Source: Micromonospora sp. RHAY321
Lineage (GTDB): Bacteria; Actinomycetota; Actinomycetes; Mycobacteriales; Micromonosporaceae
Assembly: GCF_023896955.1 (NCBI RefSeq)
Contig: NZ_JAMHIW010000003.1
Span: forward strand, 434,001 to 498,000
Reading direction: 5' to 3'
DNA: 64,000 nucleotides
Shown in pieces: positions 17,445-25,995 of the stretch (position 1 is the first letter of the stretch; each line of letters begins with the position of its first letter). A program made the translations under genes and the position numbers. The notes beneath the pieces were generated by a model. That model was not told where the DNA came from. It worked only from the letters and a program-made list of their open reading frames with translations, and ran no database searches.

Positions 17445-18544
17445 GCCGCACCCGTGGCCGGTACGCCGGTGAGCTCGGTGACGATCCGCTGGCAGAGGGC
17501 GGCCAACGGGCCCTTGCCGGCGGCGGCCGGAGCCTCGCCCCGTTCCAGCCCGCGGCAGAGCCCTGGCTCGGGGCGTAGCGTGCCGGCGAGGGGAAGCCCG
17601 AGGGCGCGTGCCACCTCCGTCGCGCGCAATCGACCCGGCGCGGGACCGCGCACGACCACCGAGAGTGCGGAGCAGTGCGGGACGGCGGCGGCCACCACCC
17701 GCGCGGCTGCGGCTGTGGCTCGCAGCTCGGCCGGGACGACGACGAACGCCTGGTCGGCCGCCTGCAAGGCGACCAGGGCGGCGTCGTCCAGCTGTCGAGG
17801 CAGGTCGATCACCACGACGTCCCGGCCACGCCGGGCCGCGTCCACGGTCGCCGCCATCGCCGCTGCGGGCAGCGGCAGCAGGTCGCCGCGGTCCCAGGAG
17901 AGCACCACCAGGTCACCGCGGCTGGGCAGTGCCCGGACCAGCGCCGGGGCGTCGACCCGCCCGTCCGCACCGGTCAGCGACGGCCAGCGCAGCCCTTCCA
18001 GCTGCTCCCAGCCGAGCACGAGGTCGAGACCGCCGCCGAGCGGGTCGGCGTCGACCAGCAGCGTGCGAAGTCGGGCCCGCGCGGCGGTCACGGCGAGCCC
18101 GCCGGCGAGCACGCTCGCCCCGGCGCCACCCCGCCCGCCGAACACCGCGACGATCCGCGCGCCGGAGCCGTCCGGCCGGTCCGGGCCCTGCTCGGCGAAC
18201 CGGTCCACCAGCCACGGTTCCGCGGCGGGCAGCGCGGCGACGTGCTCGGCACCGATCAGCTCGGCGATCTGCCAGCCGGGGTCGATCTGGCCGGCCCGGC
18301 CGACCAGCACCAGCCGGGGTCGGTGCGGCAGCCGCGCGCGAAGGCACGACTGCGCCTGGTCGGCGCCGAGCAGCACCAGCGGCGCGGGCAGCCAGCGGGT
18401 GCGGGCGGCCGCTGGGTCGGCGGCGAGCTCGACCTCGGTCCCGCCTGCGGCGGCGAGCCGGAGCAGGTCGTCGAGCAGGTCGGCGTCCTCCGTGACGATC
18501 AGGGGGAGTCGTCGGATCGGCGGAACGGAGGTACGGGGTGCCAT
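17441..18544 (-). CDS. ssd: Septum-site-determining protein Ssd / CpaE-like ParA-family protein
   Basis: 367 residues, first gene of the pilus operon. An N-terminal receiver-like part (LIVTEDADLLDDLLRLAAAG) is followed by a MinD/ParA fold. The deviant P-loop reads VFGGRGGAGASVLAGGLAVT, in which the usual lysines of KGGxGKT are absent, then LLVDADPLGGGLDLVLGWE and DVVVIDLPRQLDDAALVALQ. The Mycobacterium orthologue Rv3660c inhibits septation when overproduced; CpaE relatives place pili at the pole. GGAGG precedes the ATG by 6 bases. The frame is open another 56 codons upstream but without a ribosome site, and that part reads as intergenic DNA. Confidence 0.88.
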   Translation of the reverse strand: MAPRTSVPPIRRLPLIVTEDADLLDDLLRLAAAGGTEVELAADPAAARTRWLPAPLVLLGADQAQSCLRARLPHRPRLVLVGRAGQIDPGWQIAELIGAEHVAALPAAEPWLVDRFAEQGPDRPDGSGARIVAVFGGRGGAGASVLAGGLAVTAARARLRTLLVDADPLGGGLDLVLGWEQLEGLRWPSLTGADGRVDAPALVRALPSRGDLVVLSWDRGDLLPLPAAAMAATVDAARRGRDVVVIDLPRQLDDAALVALQAADQAFVVVPAELRATAAAARVVAAAVPHCSALSVVVRGPAPGRLRATEVARALGLPLAGTLRPEPGLCRGLERGEAPAAAGKGPLAALCQRIVTELTGVPATGAA

Positions 18545-18715
18545 CGCGGCCTCCAGCGGGTCGGGCTCGGGTGTGCCGCCGACCCTGCTCGGATTCCGCC
18601 CCGCGAACCGTCCCGACCGCACTGCCTGTGGACAAAGCGGCGGCCTGTGGACAACGCCCGCCGAGCCACTTGATCTGCTACGCGCACCCTGTCCGACCGC
18701 CCCGGAACACAAACG

Positions 18716-18749
18716 CAGCGGGGCCGCTCCCGAAGGAGCGGCCCCGCTG
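18716..18749 (-). terminator. Terminator of the ECF sigma operon
   Basis: Perfect 15-bp stem (CAGCGGGGCCGCTCC and its complement) with a CGAA loop, 8 bases after the stop of the CU044_5270-family gene and before the ssd promoter region. Confidence 0.85.
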
Positions 18750-18757
18750 TCGGTCGG

Positions 18758-19765
18758 TCAGCCGATCCGGTCGGTCCAGGCGGTATCGAGGATCACCTTG
18801 TACGAGCTGATCCGGACGGGTGCGAGCGTCAGCCGCTCGTGGGCGAGCAGCTCACCCGTTTTCGGCTCGAAGATCAGCAGAGACTGAGCGTCGTGCTCTC
18901 GGTCGTCGAAGGTCACCGCCACGCCCTTCCGTCCGGCGCGGTCGGTCACCTGCCCTCGCCACCGGAAGCCGGGAACGTCGGCGAGGACCCGGAGGATCTC
19001 CGCGCGGGTCTGACGCGGTACGACGTACCGCCCGTACACGGTGCTGACCTCCTTGCTCACCGCACCCGCTCCGTGGACGACCTTGAGCAGTTCGCGCAGC
19101 TGCGACCTGTCGGTCGGCAGCGGCGTGAGGTCCCTGGGTGGCAGCGGAAAGCTGGCGGGTGCGGGTGTGCCGGCGACCCCGGGACGCGTCCAGGGATTCC
19201 GCTGCCAGTAGTCCCGGGACTCCTGATCCGGGTACTGCGGTTCCAGTTGGACGGTGACCTGGTTGCCGGTCCCGTCGGCGGCCTGCCAGACCTTGGTCTC
19301 GTCGGCGAAGGCAACGTGGTGGCGGCCGTCGGAAGAGGTCATCACGGGATCGCCCCACAGTTTCGTGTGGTGGTACATGTAGCGCCCGCCGCGGTTGTCG
19401 TACCCCGTGCCGACCAGCTTCCCGGCCAGGGCCCGCAGCTGCGGGCCGGCCGGCGGCGCTTCCGAGGCGAACTGGTACGCGACCGGCACGAGCACCGAAC
19501 CCGGTGCGGCAGCCGGCACGTCCGCGGTGTCCGGGGTGGCCCCGCCGAAGGGCTGGAGGACCGCCACGGCGCCGGCCGCGACCGCCATGGTCCCGGCCGT
19601 CAGGACCAGCCGCCGGGTCGGGCGTACCCGGCGGTGATTGGTTGTCGGCTCGGCCTCGCCGGCCCGGTCGATCAGGTCGCGCGCCGAGACCGGGGGTGGC
19701 GCGACGGCGGCCCGGGCCGGGTCGGCCGGGCCGAGGAGGGTACGGGTTCGCTCTGCTCCGAACAT
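18758..19765 (-). CDS. CU044_5270-family membrane-anchored protein, partner of ECF sigma factor
   Basis: 335 residues. The cytoplasmic N-terminus (MFGAERTRTLLGPADPARAA, with RDLIDRAGE) is followed by a single membrane helix LVLTAGTMAVAAGAVAVLQP and a large outer domain: SVLVPVAYQFASEAPPAG, YMYHHTKLWGDPVMTSSDGR and a tail FDDREHDAQSLLIFEPKTGE. This layout matches the CU044_5270 family, found beside ECF sigma factors in actinobacteria and assumed to sense the envelope and act on the sigma factor. No zinc anti-sigma motif is present. The start overlaps the sigma gene stop as TGATG, and AGAGGA lies upstream. A strong terminator closes the operon. Confidence 0.83.
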   Translation of the reverse strand: MFGAERTRTLLGPADPARAAVAPPPVSARDLIDRAGEAEPTTNHRRVRPTRRLVLTAGTMAVAAGAVAVLQPFGGATPDTADVPAAAPGSVLVPVAYQFASEAPPAGPQLRALAGKLVGTGYDNRGGRYMYHHTKLWGDPVMTSSDGRHHVAFADETKVWQAADGTGNQVTVQLEPQYPDQESRDYWQRNPWTRPGVAGTPAPASFPLPPRDLTPLPTDRSQLRELLKVVHGAGAVSKEVSTVYGRYVVPRQTRAEILRVLADVPGFRWRGQVTDRAGRKGVAVTFDDREHDAQSLLIFEPKTGELLAHERLTLAPVRISSYKVILDTAWTDRIG

Positions 19766-20391
19766 CACAGGTCCTCTCGAATGCTGGCCAGCACCGGACG
19801 CCGGGGCCGGACGGGGCGGTCTGACATCGCTTCGGTGAGGCGTCGGCGGGCACGGTGCAGACGCACCGCCACGGTGGTGCGGGCACAGCCGAGTACCTGG
19901 GCGGCCTCGGAGACCGTCAGCTCCTCCCAACCGATCAGCCGGAGGATCTCCTGATCGAGGTCGTTGAGGGTCGCCAGGGCAGCCCGGATGTCGGCGACTC
20001 CCACGGTGGCGTCAGCGCCGGACGGGTGCGCCACCCGCGCCAGGTCGGCGTCGCTGATCGGCAGGACGTCCGGGGCGGCGCGCCGGGACCGCCACTGGTT
20101 CGCCAGGAGGCGCCGGGCCACCCCGTACAGCCAGGGCAGGCTGCGGTCCGGCACCTCGCCGCGGCGCCGCCAGGCGACGACGAAGACCTCCTGGGCGAGC
20201 TCCGCCGACGCGTCCGCGTCGGCGAGTCGACGCAGGCCGTACCTGACGATGTGCGCGTACTCGGCGGCGTAGAGGCTGGTGAACCAGTCCTCGTCGCGTT
20301 TCTTCGGTGGACCCACCCGAACCCCCACTGCCTCGGCGACTCTCACCTTGGCTTGTGTCGCGGCCGGCCAGACGATTACCGGACGGGGCAT
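19765..20391 (-). CDS. ECF-type RNA polymerase sigma factor
   Basis: 208 residues. Region 2 is seen in WFTSLYAAEYAHIVRYGLRR, AELAQEVFVVAWRRRGEVPD and LPWLYGVARRLLANQWRSRR; region 4 in LNDLDQEILRLIGWEELTVS and AAQVLGCARTTVAVRLHRAR. It therefore binds core polymerase and -10/-35 elements of a small regulon. The ~25 residues before KKRDEDW are not part of the usual fold, and GTG starts within them are possible. It is the middle gene of a leftward operon: an upstream membrane protein ends 16 bases before it and the CU044_5270-type partner follows with TGATG. No own consensus promoter could be identified. Confidence 0.9.
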   Translation of the reverse strand: MPRPVIVWPAATQAKVRVAEAVGVRVGPPKKRDEDWFTSLYAAEYAHIVRYGLRRLADADASAELAQEVFVVAWRRRGEVPDRSLPWLYGVARRLLANQWRSRRAAPDVLPISDADLARVAHPSGADATVGVADIRAALATLNDLDQEILRLIGWEELTVSEAAQVLGCARTTVAVRLHRARRRLTEAMSDRPVRPRRPVLASIREDL

Positions 20392-20407
20392 GATCGGGTC
20401 GGGACGG

Positions 20408-21571
20408 CTACGTGGTGGCGCCCGGGGCGAGGACGGTCACCGACTCGGGGAACGTCGTCACGAGGCGCCGGACACTGCGGCGAGGGTCGATGACAAGCAG
20501 CTCGGTGCCGACCCCGGTCTCGCGCTGCACCACGACGCCGTCGGCCACCACCCCTCGACACAACTGCCGGCCACCTGCGCCGGAAGGAGCTATCTCGATC
20601 CGGCCGGCGGCGACGCCGGAGGCCACGTCGACGCCCAACAGCGCGACCGAGGGCGCCACCAGCATGCCCTCCGGGGCGCTGGTCGGCACCAGATCGGGTC
20701 GGCCGACCTCCACCCAGATGCTCGGTGGGCTCCCACCCCCGTGGATCAGCGCGAAGGGACCAGCCACCTCACCCGGCCCGAGCTGACCCGGTACGACCAC
20801 CGGCAGTGCCCGGCCCTCACCCGTGAGGATGTCCTTGAGCGTGACAGCCACCTCGTGCGGCGCGGACCCGACGAGCAGTGGTTTCGGATCGAACACCGCC
20901 AACTCCCTGCCGGCGATGAAGGCCACCACCGCGGCGGCTGGAGGGAGGGCCACGGTGAGCTGTCGCACCGTGCCGCCTGGCAACGCCATGGTCGAGAAGG
21001 TCCAGGCCGTGCCCGGCTTGCCCAGCAGGGCCGAGCGGCCGTCCGTGGACCACCGCAACAGCTCATGCTCCTCGGGAACCTCGTACTCCGTCACGGCCGA
21101 CAGGTCCCTCAACCACCACCGGCCGTCCCGCTTCCCGCCCAGCCACCGCCCGTCCGGCGACAGGGACAGGTTGAGCGGTCCCGTGTCCGGGGGCGTACGG
21201 CCGACGCGAAAGTGCTCGCCGGACCGGGTCACCAGGTAGACGTCGTTCTGCTCGAACGTACGGCTGACGGGATTGAAGCTGTCGGCGTCGACGGCCCGGT
21301 GGTACATCAGCGCTGCCGACCCCACCCCGTGGTCAGCCGGCAGGTCCGTGACCCGGGCAGGCGGTCGCAGCTGAGCCGGCAACCCGCCGAACACCTCGGC
21401 GACAACATCGGGCGCGGCGGGTGGGCCAGGCCGCTGTTTCTGCGTCACCCCCCATGCCGCCGCACCGGCGACCAGCAGCGCGACCGTCGCCGCGCTCACC
21501 ACCGCGACGGTCCGCCAGCGCCGCCCTGTCGGCGGCTGGACCGCATCTCCCGGTGCCGTAGGCGATGGCAT
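20408..21571 (-). CDS. Single-pass membrane protein with extracytoplasmic beta-rich domain
   Basis: 387 residues. The cytoplasmic N-terminus is short; the membrane helix is TVAVVSAATVALLVAGAAAW (about 21-40). The outer part has repeated strand motifs resembling beta-propeller blades: LNLSLSPDGRWLGGKRDGRW, LLRWSTDGRSALLGKPGTAW and ELLVIDPRRSVRRLVTTFPE. SPDGRW- and STDGRS-like turns are typical of WD40/TolB-type blades, but I cannot count them with certainty. It precedes the ECF sigma gene by 16 bases and probably belongs to the same envelope-sensing operon. A GGGGGA ribosome site lies before the ATG. A small inverted repeat (CGAATC-GA-GATTCG, 21676-21689) is found 105 bases upstream. Confidence 0.75.
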   Translation of the reverse strand: MPSPTAPGDAVQPPTGRRWRTVAVVSAATVALLVAGAAAWGVTQKQRPGPPAAPDVVAEVFGGLPAQLRPPARVTDLPADHGVGSAALMYHRAVDADSFNPVSRTFEQNDVYLVTRSGEHFRVGRTPPDTGPLNLSLSPDGRWLGGKRDGRWWLRDLSAVTEYEVPEEHELLRWSTDGRSALLGKPGTAWTFSTMALPGGTVRQLTVALPPAAAVVAFIAGRELAVFDPKPLLVGSAPHEVAVTLKDILTGEGRALPVVVPGQLGPGEVAGPFALIHGGGSPPSIWVEVGRPDLVPTSAPEGMLVAPSVALLGVDVASGVAAGRIEIAPSGAGGRQLCRGVVADGVVVQRETGVGTELLVIDPRRSVRRLVTTFPESVTVLAPGATT

Positions 21572-21750
21572 CGCACAGTCCCCCGTTCCCGGGGCACGGA
21601 CGGCCCGCGCCTACAGCGAAGGGGAGGCGACCAGCGGGGTCAAGGGGTGCCTCCAACCCGACGCACGGCGTAGATCGAATCGAGATTCGGTCGCGCCTAC
21701 GAAGAGACGCGGGGCTGCAAGAACGCGGCGCCCGCAATGCGTGATGACGC

Positions 21751-22605
21751 CTACAGCGCGAGCATCGCCGCGGCGACCTCATCGGCGGCCTTGTCGGGGA
21801 TCGCGGTCGCGGCCTGTTCGAGCACGAGCAGCCGCGCCCCGGGGATCTCGCGCGCGAGCGCCTCGCCGTTGCCGACCGGGAAGAACGGGTCGCGACGACC
21901 GTGCACCACGAGCGCCGGTATCGCGAGTTCGGGCAGACGCTCGCGCCAGCGCGGCTTGCAGTCGAGCTTGGAGAACACCATGCCCATCTGGTTGGCCATC
22001 TGGACCGCGGGCTCCGTGCCGGGGGTGCGGTCGAAGATGCGGCCGGCGGTCGCGTGCGCTGCGGCGGGATCGTCGCCGAGGATCTCCGCGCCGGCGGCGG
22101 CGAATTCCGCCACGGCAGCGCGGTCGGACCAGTCGGGCATCGGGAGCGCGAACAGCCGGTTCATCGTCGCCGCGTCGTGGTCGGGCAGGTCGTCGTCGAC
22201 CGGGCCCGGTGCGACGGGCCGCGTCCCGGCGAGTGTGAGCGCCGAGAACGCCTCCGGGTGGCCGAGCGCGGCGACCTGGGCGACCATCCCGCCGACGCCG
22301 ATGCCCGCCAGGTGCGCCGGTCGGTCGTCGAGACCGCGGGCGAGCTCGGCGGCGTCGGCGGCGAGGTCGCGCAGCGTGTACGCCGGCGCCTCGGGGTCGA
22401 CGGTCGTCGACGCGCCGGAGTCACGCAGGTCGTAGCGCACGACGTGACGTCCGCCGCGAGCGAGGTTCTCGCAGAGCGCGTCGGGCCAGGAGAGCATGGT
22501 CGTGCCGCCCACGAGCAGCACGAGGGGCGCCGCCGCGTCGCCGAAGTGCTCGACCCCGAGCGTCACGCCCTCGGGCGTGCGGAACGAGTGGACCGTCGAG
22601 TGCAT
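21751..22605 (-). CDS. Alpha/beta hydrolase-fold protein lacking the nucleophile
   Basis: 284 residues from MHSTVHSFRTPEGVTLGVEH. The fold is clear: VLLVGGTTMLSWPDALCENL, RHVVRYDLRDSGAST, and the late VVHGRRDPFFPVGNGEAL. At the nucleophile elbow the motif is LAGIGVGGMVAQ, so the catalytic Ser of GxSxG is Gly103. It may be a pseudoenzyme or use another mechanism. The ATG at 22605 is preferred over a TTG two codons upstream because GGAGG lies 6 bases before it. The Arg/Asp-rich codon choice and frequent GCGAGC pairs look a little different from the neighbours, and the gene stands next to an integrase relic, so transfer is possible. Confidence 0.82.
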   Translation of the reverse strand: MHSTVHSFRTPEGVTLGVEHFGDAAAPLVLLVGGTTMLSWPDALCENLARGGRHVVRYDLRDSGASTTVDPEAPAYTLRDLAADAAELARGLDDRPAHLAGIGVGGMVAQVAALGHPEAFSALTLAGTRPVAPGPVDDDLPDHDAATMNRLFALPMPDWSDRAAVAEFAAAGAEILGDDPAAAHATAGRIFDRTPGTEPAVQMANQMGMVFSKLDCKPRWRERLPELAIPALVVHGRRDPFFPVGNGEALAREIPGARLLVLEQAATAIPDKAADEVAAAMLAL

Positions 22606-22784
22606 CGTCAACCTCCAGGACAGCCGCGTGACTGCGGCACACGCTACGCGCGCAACGTCGACCGCAGCCTCGCTATCAGCACCAGCACCGACTCAGGAAT
22701 CCGGCCAGAGCGCAGCTCGGAACCGTCGTGGACGGACCGCGGACAGTGCCACGCGACTCGGCCATACCGACCTCGTCCGACTCA

Positions 22785-23231
22785 TCAGGGCATGCCCGCG
22801 TATCGCAGCGGGATCGGAGGGCGGGGGCGACGCCACGAAACATAGGCCAGGATGGCGAAGGCGATCAGAAGTACCACCGCGATGAGGAGGGTGAACCATC
22901 CGGAATGATCGCCCACCTCGCTCACTCTCAGGCAGGGGTCGCTCTTGGCGTAGCGAACACGGATGCGCTGGCCGGTGCTCACAGCTCGGTTTGCGTCGAC
23001 CGTAACGCGCAGGCTTGATTCACACACCTCGCCACGGTTTGTAGTGAACTGGACCGTCAGGAAGGTTCGCGCCCCGCGATGCTCGACCTCCAGCACGTCA
23101 GCCACTGCCTCCGATCCCCGACGTTCGTCTGTGATTGACCATGCGCCTATTACCGTTAGCGACGTCGCAAAGACGAGACTGAACATCGAGAACACCCGCA
23201 GGAAGGTTCGGCTTGGCCGTCGCCGGTTCAT
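22785..23231 (-). CDS. Small two-helix membrane protein, DUF3592-like
   Basis: 148 residues. A basic start (MNRRRPSRTFLRVF), membrane helix MFSLVFATSLTVIGAWSI, an outer beta-rich section EAVADVLEVEHRGARTFLTV with a Cys pair (EVCESS, DPCLRVSE), and a second helix WFTLLIAVVLLIAFAILAYV. The pattern VADVLEVE...V.F.T..G and GQRIRVRYAKSDP between two membrane helices is that of DUF3592 proteins. The function is unknown. It is the last intact gene before the integrase relic at 23.4 kb. The GC content is a little lower than in flanking core genes. Confidence 0.65.
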   Translation of the reverse strand: MNRRRPSRTFLRVFSMFSLVFATSLTVIGAWSITDERRGSEAVADVLEVEHRGARTFLTVQFTTNRGEVCESSLRVTVDANRAVSTGQRIRVRYAKSDPCLRVSEVGDHSGWFTLLIAVVLLIAFAILAYVSWRRPRPPIPLRYAGMP

Positions 23232-23416
23232 GGCCGGACTCTAGAACGGGCCAGCAACGAGGCCGGTGCGGTCAACAGAGTCACAACCGCCTACCCCCAA
23301 CGGCTCCGGATCTCGACCCGGCAAGCACGAACGGACAGCCAGGCCCTCGCCTGTTGCCGCCATCCCATCTGCCGTCGACCCGCTCTCGGGGAGCGGTCCG
23401 CCGCCCGGCGCGCCAC

Positions 23417-23647
23417 GTCAAGCAGTTCATGGGCCACGAGCAGGCGTCGACGACGATCAACGGGGTACATCCACCCCCTCGGAACGACTACGCCGCCCGC
23501 TTCCTGGAGGCATTCGATTGCTCTGCTGCCCTCCCTGCTGCCTCCGGCCGCCTAGACGCCGCCCCCAAGGGCCTGGACAGCCTGGAGACGACCTGTGACC
23601 TGCTGTGGCGCGCCTACCCCGGAAAGGGACGACCCCCGTCCGGGGGG
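23417..23647 (+). pseudogene. Remnant of a tyrosine recombinase C-terminus
   Basis: These 231 bases translate to VKQFMGHEQASTTINGVHPP and on to LLWRAYPGKGRPPSGG, a degraded copy of the C-terminal end of the integrase at 28.4-28.66 kb (VQRVMGHEQASTTLNRYTHT ... LLWRAYPGKGRPPSGG). The catalytic Tyr of NRYTH has been lost (NGVH), and nothing upstream resembles the rest of an integrase. The DNA match to the other copy is high and ends near a GACCCCCGTC tract in both. The relic lies in an open frame of 218 codons that has no coherent protein on either side. Confidence 0.8.
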
Positions 23648-23811
23648 ATGCGGTGTCAAGCTGTCGGCCGCCGCCAGCCGGTGGCAACCCGCGTCGGGGA
23701 GCAGGTAGCGAGCGCCGTCGGTTCACGCTCGGGGTCAACCCGCACCGGCGCTCGTGCTGCCTTCTTGCTGCCTCGCTGCCTGACCTCGGCTCTTAGGATT
23801 GCCAAAATGGC

Positions 23812-23841
23812 CGAAGCACCCGGAGGATCCCGGGCGCTTCG
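23812..23841 (+). terminator. Hairpin downstream of the integrase relic
   Basis: A 12-base stem (CGAAGCACCCGG against CCGGGCGCTTCG) with one mismatch and a 6-base loop, followed by TCCGTT. It may have ended the former integrase transcript or act for the convergent FG-GAP gene at 23951; the rest of 23648-23950 shows nothing I can name. Confidence 0.45.
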
Positions 23842-23950
23842 TCCGTTGGCGGGCCCTGCGGGTGCCTGATTAATACTTGCTTGGTCAGGCCGTTTCGTCA
23901 CCCAACAGTTCCGACTGGCCGTTCGTCTACCGCCCTCCCCGGTCCGGCGC

Positions 23951-25078
23951 TTAGATGGCCGGGAAGAACCAAAGGATGTCGCTCAGGCCGTTGGCGTTCG
24001 GCACGACGATGTCGTCCCGCCCGTCCCCGGTGAAGTCATCCACCACGGGCGCGCCGGCAACACCGGGCGTGGCCAAGGTGGCCGGGGCCTGGAAGGTGCC
24101 ATCGCCGTTGCCGAGCATCACCAGCACGCCGTAGTAGCCGCCGCCGAACGCGAGATCCGCGCGACCGTCGCCATCGAAGTCGCCGGCGGCGGCGGTCCGC
24201 TCACCTTGCCCGAAAGCGAGCGTGCGCTCCTCGGTGAAGGTGCCGTCGCCGTTGCCCGCCAGGTAAAAGGCGTCGCCCCACTCGGGTCCCGGTACGAGCG
24301 CGTCGACCCGACCATCGGTGTTGAAGTCGGCGAGCACGGCCGGGCTGCGGGGAGTCGGTAGTTCGTGCCACACCCCGGGCGTGAAGGTGCCGTCGCCCGC
24401 GTTCAACCAGGTCACCACCCGGCCATAGCCGCCGCCAGTCGCCACCAGGTCGGTGTGGCCGTCCCCGTTGAGGTCTGTCCCGGCCAGCCCGTCGTTGGCA
24501 GTCGGCTCGGCCGCTAGAGTCGCCCCTGGTGTGAACCGGCCCCGTCCGTCATTGCGCAGCACCTGGACCTGCTCTCGCCCCGCGAGGGTCAGCGCCAGGT
24601 CGACGTCTCGGTCACCGTCGAGGTCGGCCGGGACCAGGTTTCGGGGGATGCTGTTCGAGGCCAGATCGATCACCCGGGGCACCCGGAACCGGCCGTCGCC
24701 TCGACCGAGAGCGACCACCACCTGATCGAGCTCGATGTCGACGATCGTGGCGACCAGGTCCCGCCGGCCGTCACCGTCAACGTCGGCGAGCGCGACCGAG
24801 CGGGGCGCGCCGCCGAGGGCCACCACGGTCCCGGTCCGGAAGCCGGTCGCCCCCTGGCTGAGCAGGATCGAGACCCGGTCCGCGTCCGTGTGCGCGACCG
24901 CCAGGTCGGGCCGCGCGTCGCCGTCGAGGTCGCCGGTGGCCATGGCGCCCGGGACAGCGCCCGTCGCCACGTCGACCGGCGGGCCGAAGTTGGCGGTCCC
25001 GGCGGTGGCGGCGGTCGGGGTGACGGCCATCAGCAGGGCGACGGCCAGCGCGGGCACCCCGAGGGTATGAATTGGCAT
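23951..25078 (-). CDS. Secreted FG-GAP/VCBS-repeat protein (integrin alpha-like propeller)
   Basis: 375 residues. A signal peptide MPIHTLGVPALAVALLMAVT ending in ATA is followed by seven FG-GAP blades, each with a calcium loop: GDLDGDARPD, ADVDGDGRRD, ADLDGDRDVD, TDLNGDGHTD, ADFNTDGRVD, GDFDGDGRAD and DDFTGDGRDD. These DxDxDG loops bind Ca2+ and stabilise a seven-bladed propeller, usually for adhesion or polysaccharide contact. GGGAGG lies 8 bases before the ATG. It sits inside the segment bracketed by two integrase relics and is transcribed against the first. There is no anchor or catalytic domain. It is intact. Confidence 0.92.
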   Translation of the reverse strand: MPIHTLGVPALAVALLMAVTPTAATAGTANFGPPVDVATGAVPGAMATGDLDGDARPDLAVAHTDADRVSILLSQGATGFRTGTVVALGGAPRSVALADVDGDGRRDLVATIVDIELDQVVVALGRGDGRFRVPRVIDLASNSIPRNLVPADLDGDRDVDLALTLAGREQVQVLRNDGRGRFTPGATLAAEPTANDGLAGTDLNGDGHTDLVATGGGYGRVVTWLNAGDGTFTPGVWHELPTPRSPAVLADFNTDGRVDALVPGPEWGDAFYLAGNGDGTFTEERTLAFGQGERTAAAGDFDGDGRADLAFGGGYYGVLVMLGNGDGTFQAPATLATPGVAGAPVVDDFTGDGRDDIVVPNANGLSDILWFFPAI

Positions 25079-25508
25079 AGGTGATCCTCCCGTGTAAACC
25101 CGGAACGGTCCTTCCCCGACCTGGGCAGGGACCAGCCTCGCGCGCGGTGGGATAAGGCCGGGTTAAGCCTGTGCTAACGCCCACAACGAGGGCCCGGCTC
25201 GGACGGAGTCCCGCCCCAGGGCCTCTCGTGTGGAGCGGCTAACGGATCCGAACCCGAACTGTCAGCTTGGGAATCGGGTTGATCGGCACCATAGGTAGCC
25301 GTGGTGCCTCGCCAGCGAGCACAACGTGTTCAGAGTGCGGCTGCCTGAGGTGCCCTTGTAGGCCGGTGTTGACCTCTGCATCGGGCACGCATCGGGCGCG
25401 TGACAGATCGGTATCAGGACGTGCGTGACAGCGCGCTACGCTGCCCGGGATCTTGTGCAGTGCACTCATCGACTTTCGACGGTGGCTGTCCTCTGACGAG
25501 AGGGTGAC
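25079..25508. other. 430 bases without a supported gene
   Basis: Lies between two divergent genes, the FG-GAP gene and the DUF4259 gene, and should contain both promoters. A 76-codon minus-strand open frame (25239-25469) has no ribosome site and no protein-like pattern. I found no repeat or RNA gene. Confidence 0.5.
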
Positions 25509-25958
25509 GTGGGCACGTTCGGAACCGGACCGTTCAGCAGTGACGGCGCCCTAGACTTTGTCGAAGAACTCGCCGAAAAGCCGCCAGAGCACCACCTCGA
25601 CGCGCTCCGGCACATGTTCGCCTACGTCCTGGCGAACCGCGACCTCCTCTGGCGGGAGTTCTTCCCTGACCAGGTCGTCGCGGCGGCAGCACTCGTGGCC
25701 GCCGCGCTTCCCGGCGGGGAACACCTCCAGGCGGAACTGTCGGACGAGACAGACATGGCGCTGCTTCCCGCGTCAGCGTCGGACCTCGCCACGCCGGCAC
25801 TGGAGGCGTTGCTCTTTGTCGCCGGCCCCGATGGGCCGTGGCATCAGGGGTGGACCACCGAAGCGCACCGACTCGACGCGCGAAGGACCATCAACGACCT
25901 CGATGCCATCCTCAGCGCGGCGGTCTCACCGGACGTGTCACCCATGTCCCGAGACTGA
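25509..25958 (+). CDS. DUF4259 domain protein
   Basis: 149 residues from a GTG behind AGAGGGTG. The opening MGTFGTGPFSSDGALDFVEE (first Met from GTG) is the signature of DUF4259: MGTxGxGPFxxDxAxDF, followed by a helical body with DQVVAAAALVAAALPGGEHL and ending DARRTINDLDAILSA. The family has no established function; members are often found near polymorphic toxin or immunity genes, and this copy lies 155 bases from a SUKH-3 gene, in the accessory segment. It is intact and runs opposite to its neighbours on both sides. Confidence 0.83.
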   Translation: MGTFGTGPFSSDGALDFVEELAEKPPEHHLDALRHMFAYVLANRDLLWREFFPDQVVAAAALVAAALPGGEHLQAELSDETDMALLPASASDLATPALEALLFVAGPDGPWHQGWTTEAHRLDARRTINDLDAILSAAVSPDVSPMSRD

Positions 25959-25995
25959 TCTGTCATGCAGGTCCTGAGACTCGACATCGCCGGCT

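Noticed and set aside
23213..23869. 218-codon frame containing the first integrase relic, considered as a gene
   Set aside because: Only residues from the relic resemble a protein; the parts before and after are not coherent, and the catalytic Tyr is lost.
25239..25469. 76-codon minus-strand frame between the FG-GAP and DUF4259 genes
   Set aside because: No ribosome site, His/Arg/Pro-rich without structure; probably chance.
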